Assembly (NCBI GenBank): GCA_017547345.1
Contig: JAFYPY010000092.1
Coordinates: 1 to 10,889 of the forward strand
Length of the DNA: 10,889 nt
Reading direction: 5' to 3'
Source of the DNA: Bacillota bacterium
GTDB taxonomy: Bacteria > Bacillota_A > Clostridia > Peptostreptococcales > Anaerovoracaceae
Shown here: positions 1 to 6,658 of the stretch, in pieces
Layout of the letters: every line of letters begins with the position of its first letter
How positions within the stretch are numbered: the first letter of the stretch is position 1
Made by a program: the position numbers and the translations under genes
Notes under the pieces: model-generated
Told to the model about the DNA's origin: nothing
What the model saw: only the letters and a program-made list of their open reading frames with translations
Database searches by the model: none

Positions 1-1356
1 ATCTCCTTCCTTACGGAAATGAGAAAGAAGGTCTGTATAATTCTTCTTTAGATATCCACCGTGAGTCTGGATGTTAATACATCCGGAAACAAGGGCAGTC
101 TCGTACTTTGTAAATACTCTCTTATATGGGAAAATATATCCTGCAAAGTTCCAAGTTTCCCCAATTAGGCGGAATCCATCGGCAGCTCCTTCAATGCCAT
201 CAACGCCTGTTGAATGGTAGATTCTAACGTGCTTCTTTTCTTTTAGTTCTTCAAAAAGTCTCACGCAAACCGCCTTTTCATTGCTATCTTCTCCAGAATC
301 CAAATTTGGTCCCTTAAAAATAACACCGTAGCTGTCATCGTCTTCGTTAATCTTTATAACCTTGAAGATTCCCTTTTCTTCATATGCATCTATTATGTTC
401 TCACAATTTATATTGTTGATGCCTCTTGCATAAAATACGGAAATTACATCTTCGAACTTTACATCAAGCTCATTTCTGAACGAATACGCAAGATTTGTGT
501 TACCCCTCATTAAAGCTTTTACAAACTCCGTCTTGGAGTCCCTTTCAGGGGTAAAATTCCACATGCCCATAGCAAGTTCGATAATTTCTGCCAGCTTTGT
601 AATTTCGCCGGAAGAATAACGATCTTCATTATCCACAATTAGCAAATAGTATTTTTCGTTATTAATTTCAACAGCACCCCAATATGTGTGGACACCATCG
701 ATTTCTACAAGGCTGTAAACATTACCTAGATTCAAGGCAACTTCTCTTCCTCTTCTAATAGCCGCATCTATTGTAGTCTTCTGACGAGTTTCTACTGCAA
801 ATACAGTATTAAATTCTTCGCTCAAAAGAACCATCTGGAAGTCATTGTTAAGCGCCGCCTCTCTCAATGCCTGCTGAAAACCGTTGTACTTTTCGAAATT
901 TAACAAATGGAAAATAGTGTTGTTGATTAAAGTATTATTGAAGTTGTTTCCATAAAGAACCCTATCCATAACTTCCATAATCAACTCAGAATAGTCCGCA
1001 TCGTTTCCGTTGGCAATGATTACAAATGGAACTCCCGCCTCATCGGCCGCAGCTATAACTTCAGTATATCCAGAATTAGCATTGCTGTTTCTTTGGAAGA
1101 AAACAATGCCTGCAATACCACATTTGGCAAGTTCGCGTATAGTTTCCTTTTGAACGCTTACATTACCTCTCATACCGGAAAACGTAGTTAACACTAATTC
1201 ATCTCTATTTCCGTTGTATCTAGCAGCATCTTCTGCAGTTGCGGCATCCATAACTGAAACACTTCTTACACGATTATCAAGATTTCTTTCACCTGCTACA
1301 ACTATACTTTGCTTAAATGCATCCATTTGCATGCAGTCTTTAACTGTTACTACCAT
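1..1356 (-). CDS. PucR-family transcriptional regulator (3' end cut off by window)
   Basis: I read 452 codons from an ATG at 1356-1354 to base 1 with no stop, so the C-terminus is missing. The first ~120 residues match the PucR N-terminal ligand-binding domain: VTVKDCMQMD at 3-12, then VVAGERNLDNRVRSVSVMD (19-37), ELVLTTFSG (53-61) and a RELAKCGIAGIVF stretch (74-86). The middle (~185-265) resembles the GAF-like linker of such regulators, and ~275-440 the CdaR/PucR GGDEF-like region. Family members are usually about 500-560 residues and end in a helix-turn-helix domain (HTH_30), which would lie outside the window. The start is supported by AAGGTGG six bases upstream. The gene overlaps the 3' end of ftsH by 17 bp in another frame, so the two are probably co-transcribed and translationally coupled. 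Known members regulate purine catabolism or amino-acid use; the ligand and targets here are unknown. Confidence 0.87.
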   Translation of the reverse strand, partial: MVVTVKDCMQMDAFKQSIVVAGERNLDNRVRSVSVMDAATAEDAARYNGNRDELVLTTFSGMRGNVSVQKETIRELAKCGIAGIVFFQRNSNANSGYTEVIAAADEAGVPFVIIANGNDADYSELIMEVMDRVLYGNNFNNTLINNTIFHLLNFEKYNGFQQALREAALNNDFQMVLLSEEFNTVFAVETRQKTTIDAAIRRGREVALNLGNVYSLVEIDGVHTYWGAVEINNEKYYLLIVDNEDRYSSGEITKLAEIIELAMGMWNFTPERDSKTEFVKALMRGNTNLAYSFRNELDVKFEDVISVFYARGINNINCENIIDAYEEKGIFKVIKINEDDDSYGVIFKGPNLDSGEDSNEKAVCVRLFEELKEKKHVRIYHSTGVDGIEGAADGFRLIGETWNFAGYIFPYKRVFTKYETALVSGCINIQTHGGYLKKNYTDLLSHFRKEGD

Positions 1357-3397
1357 CTTCTTCCACCTTCTCGTTTTCTTCCAATTCAAGTTCAGTGTCT
1401 TCTTTTTCTGTTTCGTTTATAGCCTCATCAGCAAGATAGTCTCTATCGTATTTTTCTAGTTCTTCCTTTAGACGCTCTTCCTCTTCTTTTCTAAGTCTTT
1501 CTGTTTCAGCAGCTTCTTCTTCGTCTTTAGCCTTCTTTACTTCATCTTCGGCTTTAACCTTTGCTGCCAGCCCTTCCGCATCCACTTCTCCTGTGAACAA
1601 TGCCTCGAACTGATCTCCATCGATAGTTTCTACAAGTAGTAAAGCTTCTGCTACTCTTGTAAGAATATCCATGTTTTCTTTTAGAAGTCGTTCTGCTTCA
1701 CAATAAGCATCTTCAACTAGCTTCTTGATTTCTTCATCTATCTCACGAGCTACTGCTTCAGAGTAGTTCTTGTGAGTAGTGAAATCATTGCCAAGGAATA
1801 CCTCATCGCTGCTTGAGTAATTAACCGGTCCCAACTTTTCACTGAATCCATACTTCGTAACCATTTCACGAGCGATTTCGGTTGCACGCATAATATCATT
1901 GCTTGCGCCAGTACTAATATCATCAAGAGTTAAAGCCTCTGCTACACGACCACCTAATAAGTGTACGATAGCGTGCTTCATACCGTTTCTTGTTTCGTAG
2001 CTCTTGTCTTCCTTCGGCAATGTCATAGTAAATCCACCAGCTCTGCCTCTAGGAATGATTGTTACCTGATGTACTGGATCGCTATCAGGAATACATCTAG
2101 CAACTACCGCATGACCCGCTTCGTGGTAAGCAGTAAGCTTTCTGTCTTTTTCACTCACAACCCTGCTCTTCTTTTCAGGTCCTGCAATAACCTTAGTAAT
2201 AGCTTCTTCAATTTCTTCCATTCTAATGAATCGGCCGTTTCTTCTAGCAGTAATTAATGAAGCCTCGTTTAATAGATTTTCAATATCTGCCGGTGTGAAT
2301 CCCGGAGTTCTTCTTGCTAAAACTTCAGGAGTTACATCCTCTGCAAGAGGTTTATTCTTGCTGTGAATCTTGAAGATTTCTTCTCTTGCCTTAATATCAG
2401 GTACACCAATTACAATCTGTCTATCAAATCTACCCGGTCTTAACAATGCTGGGTCTAAGATGTCAGGTCTGTTTGTAGCGGCTAAAACGATTATACCGGA
2501 ATTTTCTCCAAAGCCATCCATCTCTACAAGTAGCTGGTTAAGAGTCTGTTCTCTTTCATCATGTCCACCACCGATACCTGCGCCTCTCTTACGGCCCACA
2601 GCATCGATTTCGTCGATAAATACGATGCAAGGTGCATTCTTCTTAGCCTGGTCAAACAAGTCTCTAACTCTGGAAGCACCAACCCCTACGAACATTTCTA
2701 CGAAGTCCGAACCACTGATTGTAAAGAACGGAACTCCCGCTTCCCCTGCAGTAGCCTTGGAAATGTATGTCTTACCTGTTCCCGGAGGACCTACAAGTAG
2801 GATACCTTTAGGGATTCTTGCACCAAGATCATTATATTTTTTTGGATACTTCAAGAAGTCTACAACTTCTTCAAGTTCTTGCTTTTCTTCTTCTAAACCG
2901 GCAACATCATCAAAGGTAACCTTCTTTTCTCCTGCTTTTACCATCTTTGCCCTGGACTTGCCAAACTGGAATGCCTTTCCGTTGCCACCCTGATTCATCA
3001 TAAAATACATCAGGAAGATTATGGCGCCTACTGCAAATACTGTAGGTAACAGACTCAAAATGATGGAACCCGTCTCATTAGGCGGCTCACATTCATACTT
3101 CAAATTACCTTCTTGCATCTGTGGGAAAATATACTGCTCATTTAACAAGCTTAATTCAACCACAGAGTTTACATGCGTATATACAGCCTTCTTTTCACTA
3201 AGTTTACCTGTAAGCTTAGTTTCAGTAACGCTGACCTCACTAAATTTTTCATCTTCTAAGTACTGAACAAACTTAGATAAAGGAACCTCTTTAACCTCTA
3301 GTTGCTGTGCATCTGCCCCCTTATAGGCACTGGCAATTGCAAGTACAACTATGAAAAGGACTCCATAAACAGCAAAATTCTTTGCGACTCTTTTCAC
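1340..3397 (-). CDS. ftsH: ATP-dependent zinc metalloprotease FtsH
   Basis: Membrane-anchored hexameric AAA+ protease that extracts and degrades misfolded membrane proteins and regulatory substrates. It has 685 residues. There are transmembrane segments at about 9-25 and 111-134 with an extracytoplasmic domain between them. Other marks are Walker A GPPGTGKT (203-210), pore loop FVGVG (236-240), Walker B ending IDEID (261-265), the second region of homology with R320, R323 and R326, zinc site HEAGH (425-429) and third ligand D501. All catalytic residues are present. The start is GTG: AAAGGGG lies six bases upstream and the nearby ATG at 3413 is out of frame. The C-terminal ~75 residues form a highly charged Glu/Lys-rich tail, likely coiled coil in part, longer than in many FtsH proteins. 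A promoter overlaps the end of tilS. The tilS-ftsH order is common in Bacillota, though hpt, often between them, is absent. Confidence 0.98.
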   Translation of the reverse strand: MKRVAKNFAVYGVLFIVVLAIASAYKGADAQQLEVKEVPLSKFVQYLEDEKFSEVSVTETKLTGKLSEKKAVYTHVNSVVELSLLNEQYIFPQMQEGNLKYECEPPNETGSIILSLLPTVFAVGAIIFLMYFMMNQGGNGKAFQFGKSRAKMVKAGEKKVTFDDVAGLEEEKQELEEVVDFLKYPKKYNDLGARIPKGILLVGPPGTGKTYISKATAGEAGVPFFTISGSDFVEMFVGVGASRVRDLFDQAKKNAPCIVFIDEIDAVGRKRGAGIGGGHDEREQTLNQLLVEMDGFGENSGIIVLAATNRPDILDPALLRPGRFDRQIVIGVPDIKAREEIFKIHSKNKPLAEDVTPEVLARRTPGFTPADIENLLNEASLITARRNGRFIRMEEIEEAITKVIAGPEKKSRVVSEKDRKLTAYHEAGHAVVARCIPDSDPVHQVTIIPRGRAGGFTMTLPKEDKSYETRNGMKHAIVHLLGGRVAEALTLDDISTGASNDIMRATEIAREMVTKYGFSEKLGPVNYSSSDEVFLGNDFTTHKNYSEAVAREIDEEIKKLVEDAYCEAERLLKENMDILTRVAEALLLVETIDGDQFEALFTGEVDAEGLAAKVKAEDEVKKAKDEEEAAETERLRKEEEERLKEELEKYDRDYLADEAINETEKEDTELELEENEKVEEDGSNS

Positions 3398-3403
3398 GTT
3401 TTT

Positions 3404-3410
3404 CCCCTTT
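3404..3410 (-). promoter_or_regulatory. Ribosome binding site fixing the GTG start of ftsH
   Basis: The minus strand reads AAAGGGG here, six bases before the GTG at 3397-3395. The only nearby ATG (3413-3411) is in a different frame, so this site decides the start of ftsH. Confidence 0.8.
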
Positions 3411-3473
3411 CATTTCTATAATTCATCGGCTGTTTATTGCCGTTTTTTGTTGTCAAAAACAAATATCCATTAA

Positions 3474-3502
3474 ATTTTACCATATTATTCACAATTTTTC
3501 AA
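3474..3502 (-). promoter_or_regulatory. Sigma-70-type promoter for ftsH
   Basis: On the minus strand, TTGAAA (3502-3497) is followed after exactly 17 bp by TAAAAT (3479-3474). The -35 box overlaps the last codons of tilS. Predicted transcription would start near 3467, giving a leader of about 70 bases before the ftsH GTG. No CIRCE or CtsR-type heat-shock operator is visible. This is inferred from consensus match only. Confidence 0.6.
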
Positions 3503-4934
3503 GAACTAATAGAATGTCAGCACTTCCATCTTCCACCCTATAATCAGCCGAAAATCTGCCTTTTTTTCTTAGGATTTCTGAAGGAAATTCTTCCGATGGC
3601 AAAACCCAGAGAACTTGACTTCCTTTTGCCAAAAGTTTCATATCATCCCTTGAGTGTTTTGGTACCTTTTGGTCTACGAAAAAGTCTTGAATCTTCTTGG
3701 TACCATTTCCAGTATTTATTACATCACCTGGTTTCCTGGTTCTAATGCAGACTTCCTTTTCTTCTACACCTTGAAAGGCACCGTATACGATATTCGATGC
3801 CTGAGCGTTTCCGTAGGTTTGTCGAAACTTATCGAACTCCGCTTTCGTCATAGTTAAAATTTGGTATTCCCTCTTCGAGTTGTCAGAATTTGTCGACCTT
3901 TGTCTAAAAACTAATTTGTCATACTCCTTTAATACCACAAATCCGTCTGTCAAATCGCACATTGCCGATGGACTTTTAGATTCTAGAACTTTATCTATTA
4001 ACTCCCCTTGTGCAAAAGTAATGTTCTGCTCCATCCCTAGCTTTTCCAATGCAGTAGTGTATACTCTAAATCTTACAGCATTGTGAAGAGTGAGCAAAAC
4101 TTTTGTGTCTAAGGCTTGCTTGATAATTTTCGGTTTATCACTTTCCAATATATTTGTATCGTCTATTAACGATTTTTCGTATGCCTTTTGTGTCTCAATC
4201 CTCATATAATCCCTGTCGCCTGCAGCAATTCGTCCCAGTCTGTTTACAGTCTCAATTATATTTTCATTGAAGTTTTCTTCAATAAATGGGATTAATAGAT
4301 TCCTAATTTTATTGCGAGCATAGATATTCTCATTATTAGTATGGTCTATTCTAGGATTCAATTCTCTATCTTTACAGTATTTTTCGATTTCTTCACGGCC
4401 AATATCTAAAATTGGTCTAATCACCGCAAAGCCGTTTTCTTCAAATCGCTCATATGGTATGCCGCTAAGTCCATCAGTACCAGTGCCTCTCATAAGCCTA
4501 AAAAGTATTGTCTCACATTGGTCATTTGCATTATGGGCTAGTGCAATTGCTACTTTATTTTTTGGAATTCCATTTTGATGAATTTGGAGAGCAACCTGTG
4601 AAAACGCCTCATATCTAACCTTTCGTCCAGCCTCCTCCGAGGTCATTCCTTCTTGAGCTGCTATAACATTGCAGTCTCTTATGAAAACCTCGCATGGAAT
4701 ATTTAGTTTTGCACATAATTCCTCAACATAGTGCTGGTCTTCTTCTGCAGCACCCTCTCTCAACTTATGATTGATATGAACTGCATATAATGTTAAATCC
4801 CATTCATCCTTTAGGGAATTGAGCACGTCAAAAAGACACACTGAATCAGGTCCTCCTGAAAGGCCGATTACAATGTGCATCCCTTTTTTTATCAAATTGT
4901 GTTTTCTAATCGTCTGTAATGTCTTCTTTTTCAT
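3489..4934 (-). CDS. tilS: tRNA(Ile)-lysidine synthetase
   Basis: Cytoplasmic ATP-dependent enzyme that attaches lysine to the wobble cytidine (C34) of the CAU-anticodon tRNA-Ile so that it reads AUA instead of AUG; essential in most bacteria. It has 481 residues, typical of the long Bacillota form. The N-terminal PP-loop SGGPDS is at 26-31, HINHKLR at 53-59, the AHNANDQCET motif at 133-142 followed by LMRGTGTDGLSGIP (147-160), and RNKIRN...IP at 207-216. The C-terminal substrate-binding domain is recognisable from IRTRKPGD (397-404) through KKIQDFFVDQKVP (413-425). The N-terminal helix before the PP-loop fits the start at 4934, although no clear Shine-Dalgarno precedes it. The gene lies 32 bp after the phosphatase stop and may rely on coupling or leftover ribosomes. 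Its 3' end carries the ftsH -35 box. Confidence 0.97.
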   Translation of the reverse strand: MKKKTLQTIRKHNLIKKGMHIVIGLSGGPDSVCLFDVLNSLKDEWDLTLYAVHINHKLREGAAEEDQHYVEELCAKLNIPCEVFIRDCNVIAAQEGMTSEEAGRKVRYEAFSQVALQIHQNGIPKNKVAIALAHNANDQCETILFRLMRGTGTDGLSGIPYERFEENGFAVIRPILDIGREEIEKYCKDRELNPRIDHTNNENIYARNKIRNLLIPFIEENFNENIIETVNRLGRIAAGDRDYMRIETQKAYEKSLIDDTNILESDKPKIIKQALDTKVLLTLHNAVRFRVYTTALEKLGMEQNITFAQGELIDKVLESKSPSAMCDLTDGFVVLKEYDKLVFRQRSTNSDNSKREYQILTMTKAEFDKFRQTYGNAQASNIVYGAFQGVEEKEVCIRTRKPGDVINTGNGTKKIQDFFVDQKVPKHSRDDMKLLAKGSQVLWVLPSEEFPSEILRKKGRFSADYRVEDGSADILLVLEKL

Positions 4935-4966
4935 GTCTTGTTCTGTTTCGCAAAAGTAATAAAAAT

Positions 4967-5650
4967 CTACTTGATCTGTACTGCAAAGACTGTAATGTCA
5001 TCGGTTTGGCGGCTCATATATTTAGATTTTGCTATGGAAGCAATTTCGCTTGCCAAAACCCTAGGACCTATATTAGTAGGAATTCCCCTTAGGTACTCTC
5101 CAAGCCAAGTTACCTCTAAGTCTTGCTTATCTGCCTCAGTTATACCATCTGATACTATAATTAAAGTATCCCCTACTCGCAATTTTACTTTTATCTGCGA
5201 TGCACTAACTCTTTGAAATACTCCAACAGGCAGTGCTGAACGCTGAATTTTTTTGATGTGTCCATTTCTAAGCAAAAACGAGCAGGCTGCACCAAGCTTA
5301 TAAAATCGTGCAAAGCCACCCACCTTATCAATTATGATTAAATCTATGGTTGCAAAGGTAACTTCCGGCCACTGAGATTTTTTTGATGAGTCGTTATTAT
5401 CAATGAGTTTTTTGTTTACAAGTTTTATGGCCTGGGCAGGAGGAAATCCTTTTTTTAGAAGCTTCCTAAGTTCCTCAACAACCACTCTACTCTCTGCTGC
5501 AGCCTTCATTCCCTTGCCCATGCCATCAGACAGAATGAATGCTAGCCTGCCCCCTGGCAGGCTACATACACAAGCGGTATCTCCGCTTGTGCCAGCTGCT
5601 GCGGCTGCCACCATAAAACGTCCTTCTCTAATATTTATCTTCTGTTTCAC
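4967..5650 (-). CDS. Stand-alone SpoIIE-like PP2C serine/threonine phosphatase
   Basis: The protein aligns by eye with the C-terminal phosphatase domain of sporulation protein SpoIIE, which dephosphorylates the anti-sigma-factor antagonist SpoIIAA; related domains occur in RsbU-type regulators. From a GTG start at 5650 it has 227 residues. Metal-binding aspartates are visible in SGD (D24), SDGMGKG (D42), VSDG (D168) and TDD (D217/D218). A KLGAACSF segment (118-125) and ALPVGV (139-144) match SpoIIE-type landmarks. There is no membrane region, whereas SpoIIE has a long multi-pass N-terminus. I prefer GTG over the ATG at 5668 because GAGG lies six bases before the GTG while the ATG has no ribosome site; the ATG form would add six residues. 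Placement just before tilS matches the usual spoIIE position in spore formers, so this may be a reduced or repurposed SpoIIE. Its partner protein is unknown. Confidence 0.9.
   Translation of the reverse strand: MKQKINIREGRFMVAAAAAGTSGDTACVCSLPGGRLAFILSDGMGKGMKAAAESRVVVEELRKLLKKGFPPAQAIKLVNKKLIDNNDSSKKSQWPEVTFATIDLIIIDKVGGFARFYKLGAACSFLLRNGHIKKIQRSALPVGVFQRVSASQIKVKLRVGDTLIIVSDGITEADKQDLEVTWLGEYLRGIPTNIGPRVLASEIASIAKSKYMSRQTDDITVFAVQIK
5543..5564. repeat. Perfect 9-bp inverted repeat, 4-base loop, inside the phosphatase gene
   Basis: The arms are TAGCCTGCC (5543-5551) and GGCAGGCTA (5556-5564), fully complementary and GC-rich. The element lies four bases from a second perfect stem-loop. No T-run follows on either strand, so it does not look like an intrinsic terminator. 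Confidence 0.75.
5569..5591. repeat. Perfect 9-bp inverted repeat, 5-base loop, inside the phosphatase gene
   Basis: The arms are CACAAGCGG (5569-5577) and CCGCTTGTG (5583-5591). On the transcript it begins about 60 bases after the GTG start and covers the codons around the metal-binding SGD motif. It forms a tandem pair with the stem-loop at 5543-5564. Confidence 0.75.
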
Positions 5651-5656
5651 ATTAAA

Positions 5657-5660
5657 CCTC
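5657..5660 (-). promoter_or_regulatory. Ribosome binding site for the GTG start of the phosphatase gene
   Basis: The minus strand has GAGG six bases before GTG 5650-5648. The upstream ATG at 5668 lacks any purine-rich site, and a TGA sits in frame two codons before it, so only these two starts are realistic. Confidence 0.55.
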
Positions 5661-5688
5661 ACTGTCATTATTCATAACAGCAAGTTTA

Positions 5689-5703
5689 ACATATGTGATA
5701 TGT
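5689..5703. repeat. Short AT-rich palindrome upstream of the phosphatase gene
   Basis: ACATAT and ATATGT flank a 3-base centre in the 69-bp (ATG form) to 87-bp (GTG form) gap between tatD and the phosphatase gene. It could be an operator, but a 6-bp AT-rich match is easily found by chance and I recognise no regulator consensus. Confidence 0.25.
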
Positions 5704-5737
5704 CATAATCCGTCGAAATAGAATATAACCACAATTC

Positions 5738-6568
5738 CTATTTTATATCGAAGAATACTTTCGCGTTTTCAAGAGTTTTCTTGCAGACTTCTTCGTAGTC
5801 CATACCTTTGATAACAGCAACTCTTCTTGCCGTATGTTCCACATAAGTAGGCTTATTCTTCTTGCCTCTAAAAGGAACGGGCGTCAAATATGGAGTATCC
5901 GTTTCTACTAATAGATACTCGATAGGAATAGCCTCGACAACCTCTGTTGTCTTTCGGTTGTTTTTGTATGTCACAGGGCCGGCCACGGACAGCGTAGCCC
6001 CAAGCTTGACATACTGCTGTCCGAGTTCGCGGCTTCCGCTAAAGCAATGAAGAAGCACGCGGGCGTCCTTTTCAAGGACGCCGCCGGCCCCTACACGTTT
6101 CGGGAACCAACTGCATCTCTCATCGCTGAAAGCACCCTCTTCCTTCAGTATGTCTAGAGTTTTCTGATCAGCCTCTCTGGAATGAATTACAATAGGCATC
6201 TTCAGCTCATTAGCAAGCTGAATCTGTCTTCTAAACCAATATTCCTGAGTCTTTTGATCAGAATGATTATAGTGGAAGTCCAGACCGATTTCTCCTACAG
6301 CCTGTACTTTTTCTTTCTTCGTTAGACCTTTAATCAATGTAAGCATATCTTCATCCATAGTCTTTGCGTCATGTGGATGAACACCTACTACGGCATAACA
6401 CCAAGGAATTGCTGCCGCATGCTTTACTGCTCTAAGTGAGCTTTCTAAATCGAAACCTACGTCCATTACATAAGATAAATCAGAAGCCTCGATTTCTCCA
6501 ATCAAGGCTTCTCTTTCTTCTTCTGTGTAGGTATCGTTATTTAAATGCGCATGTGAATCAAATAACAT
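5738..6568 (-). CDS. tatD: TatD-family metal-dependent hydrolase / deoxyribonuclease
   Basis: Cytoplasmic TIM-barrel metalloenzyme of the YabD/YcfH/TatD family; characterised members are 3'-5' DNases linked to DNA repair and to D-tyrosyl-tRNA quality control. It has 276 residues against roughly 255-260 usual. Metal ligands are visible: H6 and H8 (SHAHLN), E93 (GEIGLD), H129 (VIHSRE), H174 (LHCFSGS) and D224 (VETDTPYL). PVPFRGKKNKP (230-240) is also typical. The extra length lies between about residues 146 and 171, where Bacillus YabD, from memory, has only about seven residues before HCF. That segment and the next 30 codons are GC-rich and full of inverted repeats. The start has a GAGGT site six bases upstream. 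It follows metG by 90 bp, a widespread gene order in Bacillota. Confidence 0.95.
   Translation of the reverse strand: MLFDSHAHLNNDTYTEEEREALIGEIEASDLSYVMDVGFDLESSLRAVKHAAAIPWCYAVVGVHPHDAKTMDEDMLTLIKGLTKKEKVQAVGEIGLDFHYNHSDQKTQEYWFRRQIQLANELKMPIVIHSREADQKTLDILKEEGAFSDERCSWFPKRVGAGGVLEKDARVLLHCFSGSRELGQQYVKLGATLSVAGPVTYKNNRKTTEVVEAIPIEYLLVETDTPYLTPVPFRGKKNKPTYVEHTARRVAVIKGMDYEEVCKKTLENAKVFFDIK
5986..6023. repeat. 8-bp inverted repeat with 22-base loop in tatD
   Basis: CGGACAGC (5986-5993) pairs with GCTGTCCG (6016-6023). The self-complementary GGCCGGCC at 5977-5984 adjoins it. Both belong to a GC-rich patch of tatD running from about 5975 to 6100. Confidence 0.5.
6062..6082. repeat. Perfect 9-bp hairpin, 3-base loop, inside tatD
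   Basis: The arms are GGCGTCCTT (6062-6070) and AAGGACGCC (6074-6082). In the tatD frame this encodes residues 163-169 (GVLEKDA), within the stretch that appears inserted relative to better-known TatD proteins. No T-run follows, so it is not a terminator. Confidence 0.75.
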
Positions 6569-6605
6569 TTTAATACCTCATTTTGACATTTTTCGACACG
6601 CAAGT

Positions 6606-6646
6606 CGCAAGCTACAAGGTCACAAGACCATAAAACAAAGCTTACG
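6606..6646 (-). other. Possible nested stem-loop in the metG-tatD gap
   Basis: On the transcript strand CGTAAGC (6646-6640) can pair with GCTTGCG (6612-6606) with one U-G pair, enclosing a GGTC-ttgt-GACC hairpin (6629-6618). The interior unpaired stretches are uneven and no U-run follows. It could be an mRNA processing or stability element, or chance. Confidence 0.25.
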
Positions 6647-6658
6647 CCGCCAGTCATA

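Noticed and set aside
2370..2993. A 207-codon open frame on the plus strand
   Set aside because: It lies wholly antisense to the conserved AAA+ domain of ftsH, and its protein has no recognisable motif; it is a reading-frame shadow.
3427..3448. CGGC-8 bases-GCCG followed by TTTTTT on the plus strand, resembling a terminator
   Set aside because: The stem has only four pairs with an 8-base loop, and no gene is transcribed on the plus strand in this window. It lies in the ftsH leader and is not a credible terminator on the minus strand.
3441..3464. TTGACA on the minus strand as an alternative -35 box for ftsH
   Set aside because: No -10-like hexamer occurs at 16-18 bp from it; the TTGAAA-17-TAAAAT pair just upstream is far better.
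3662..3708. Two TTGGTACC copies about 40 bases apart in tilS
   Set aside because: An 8-base direct repeat within a conserved coding region carries no further structure and probably arises by chance.
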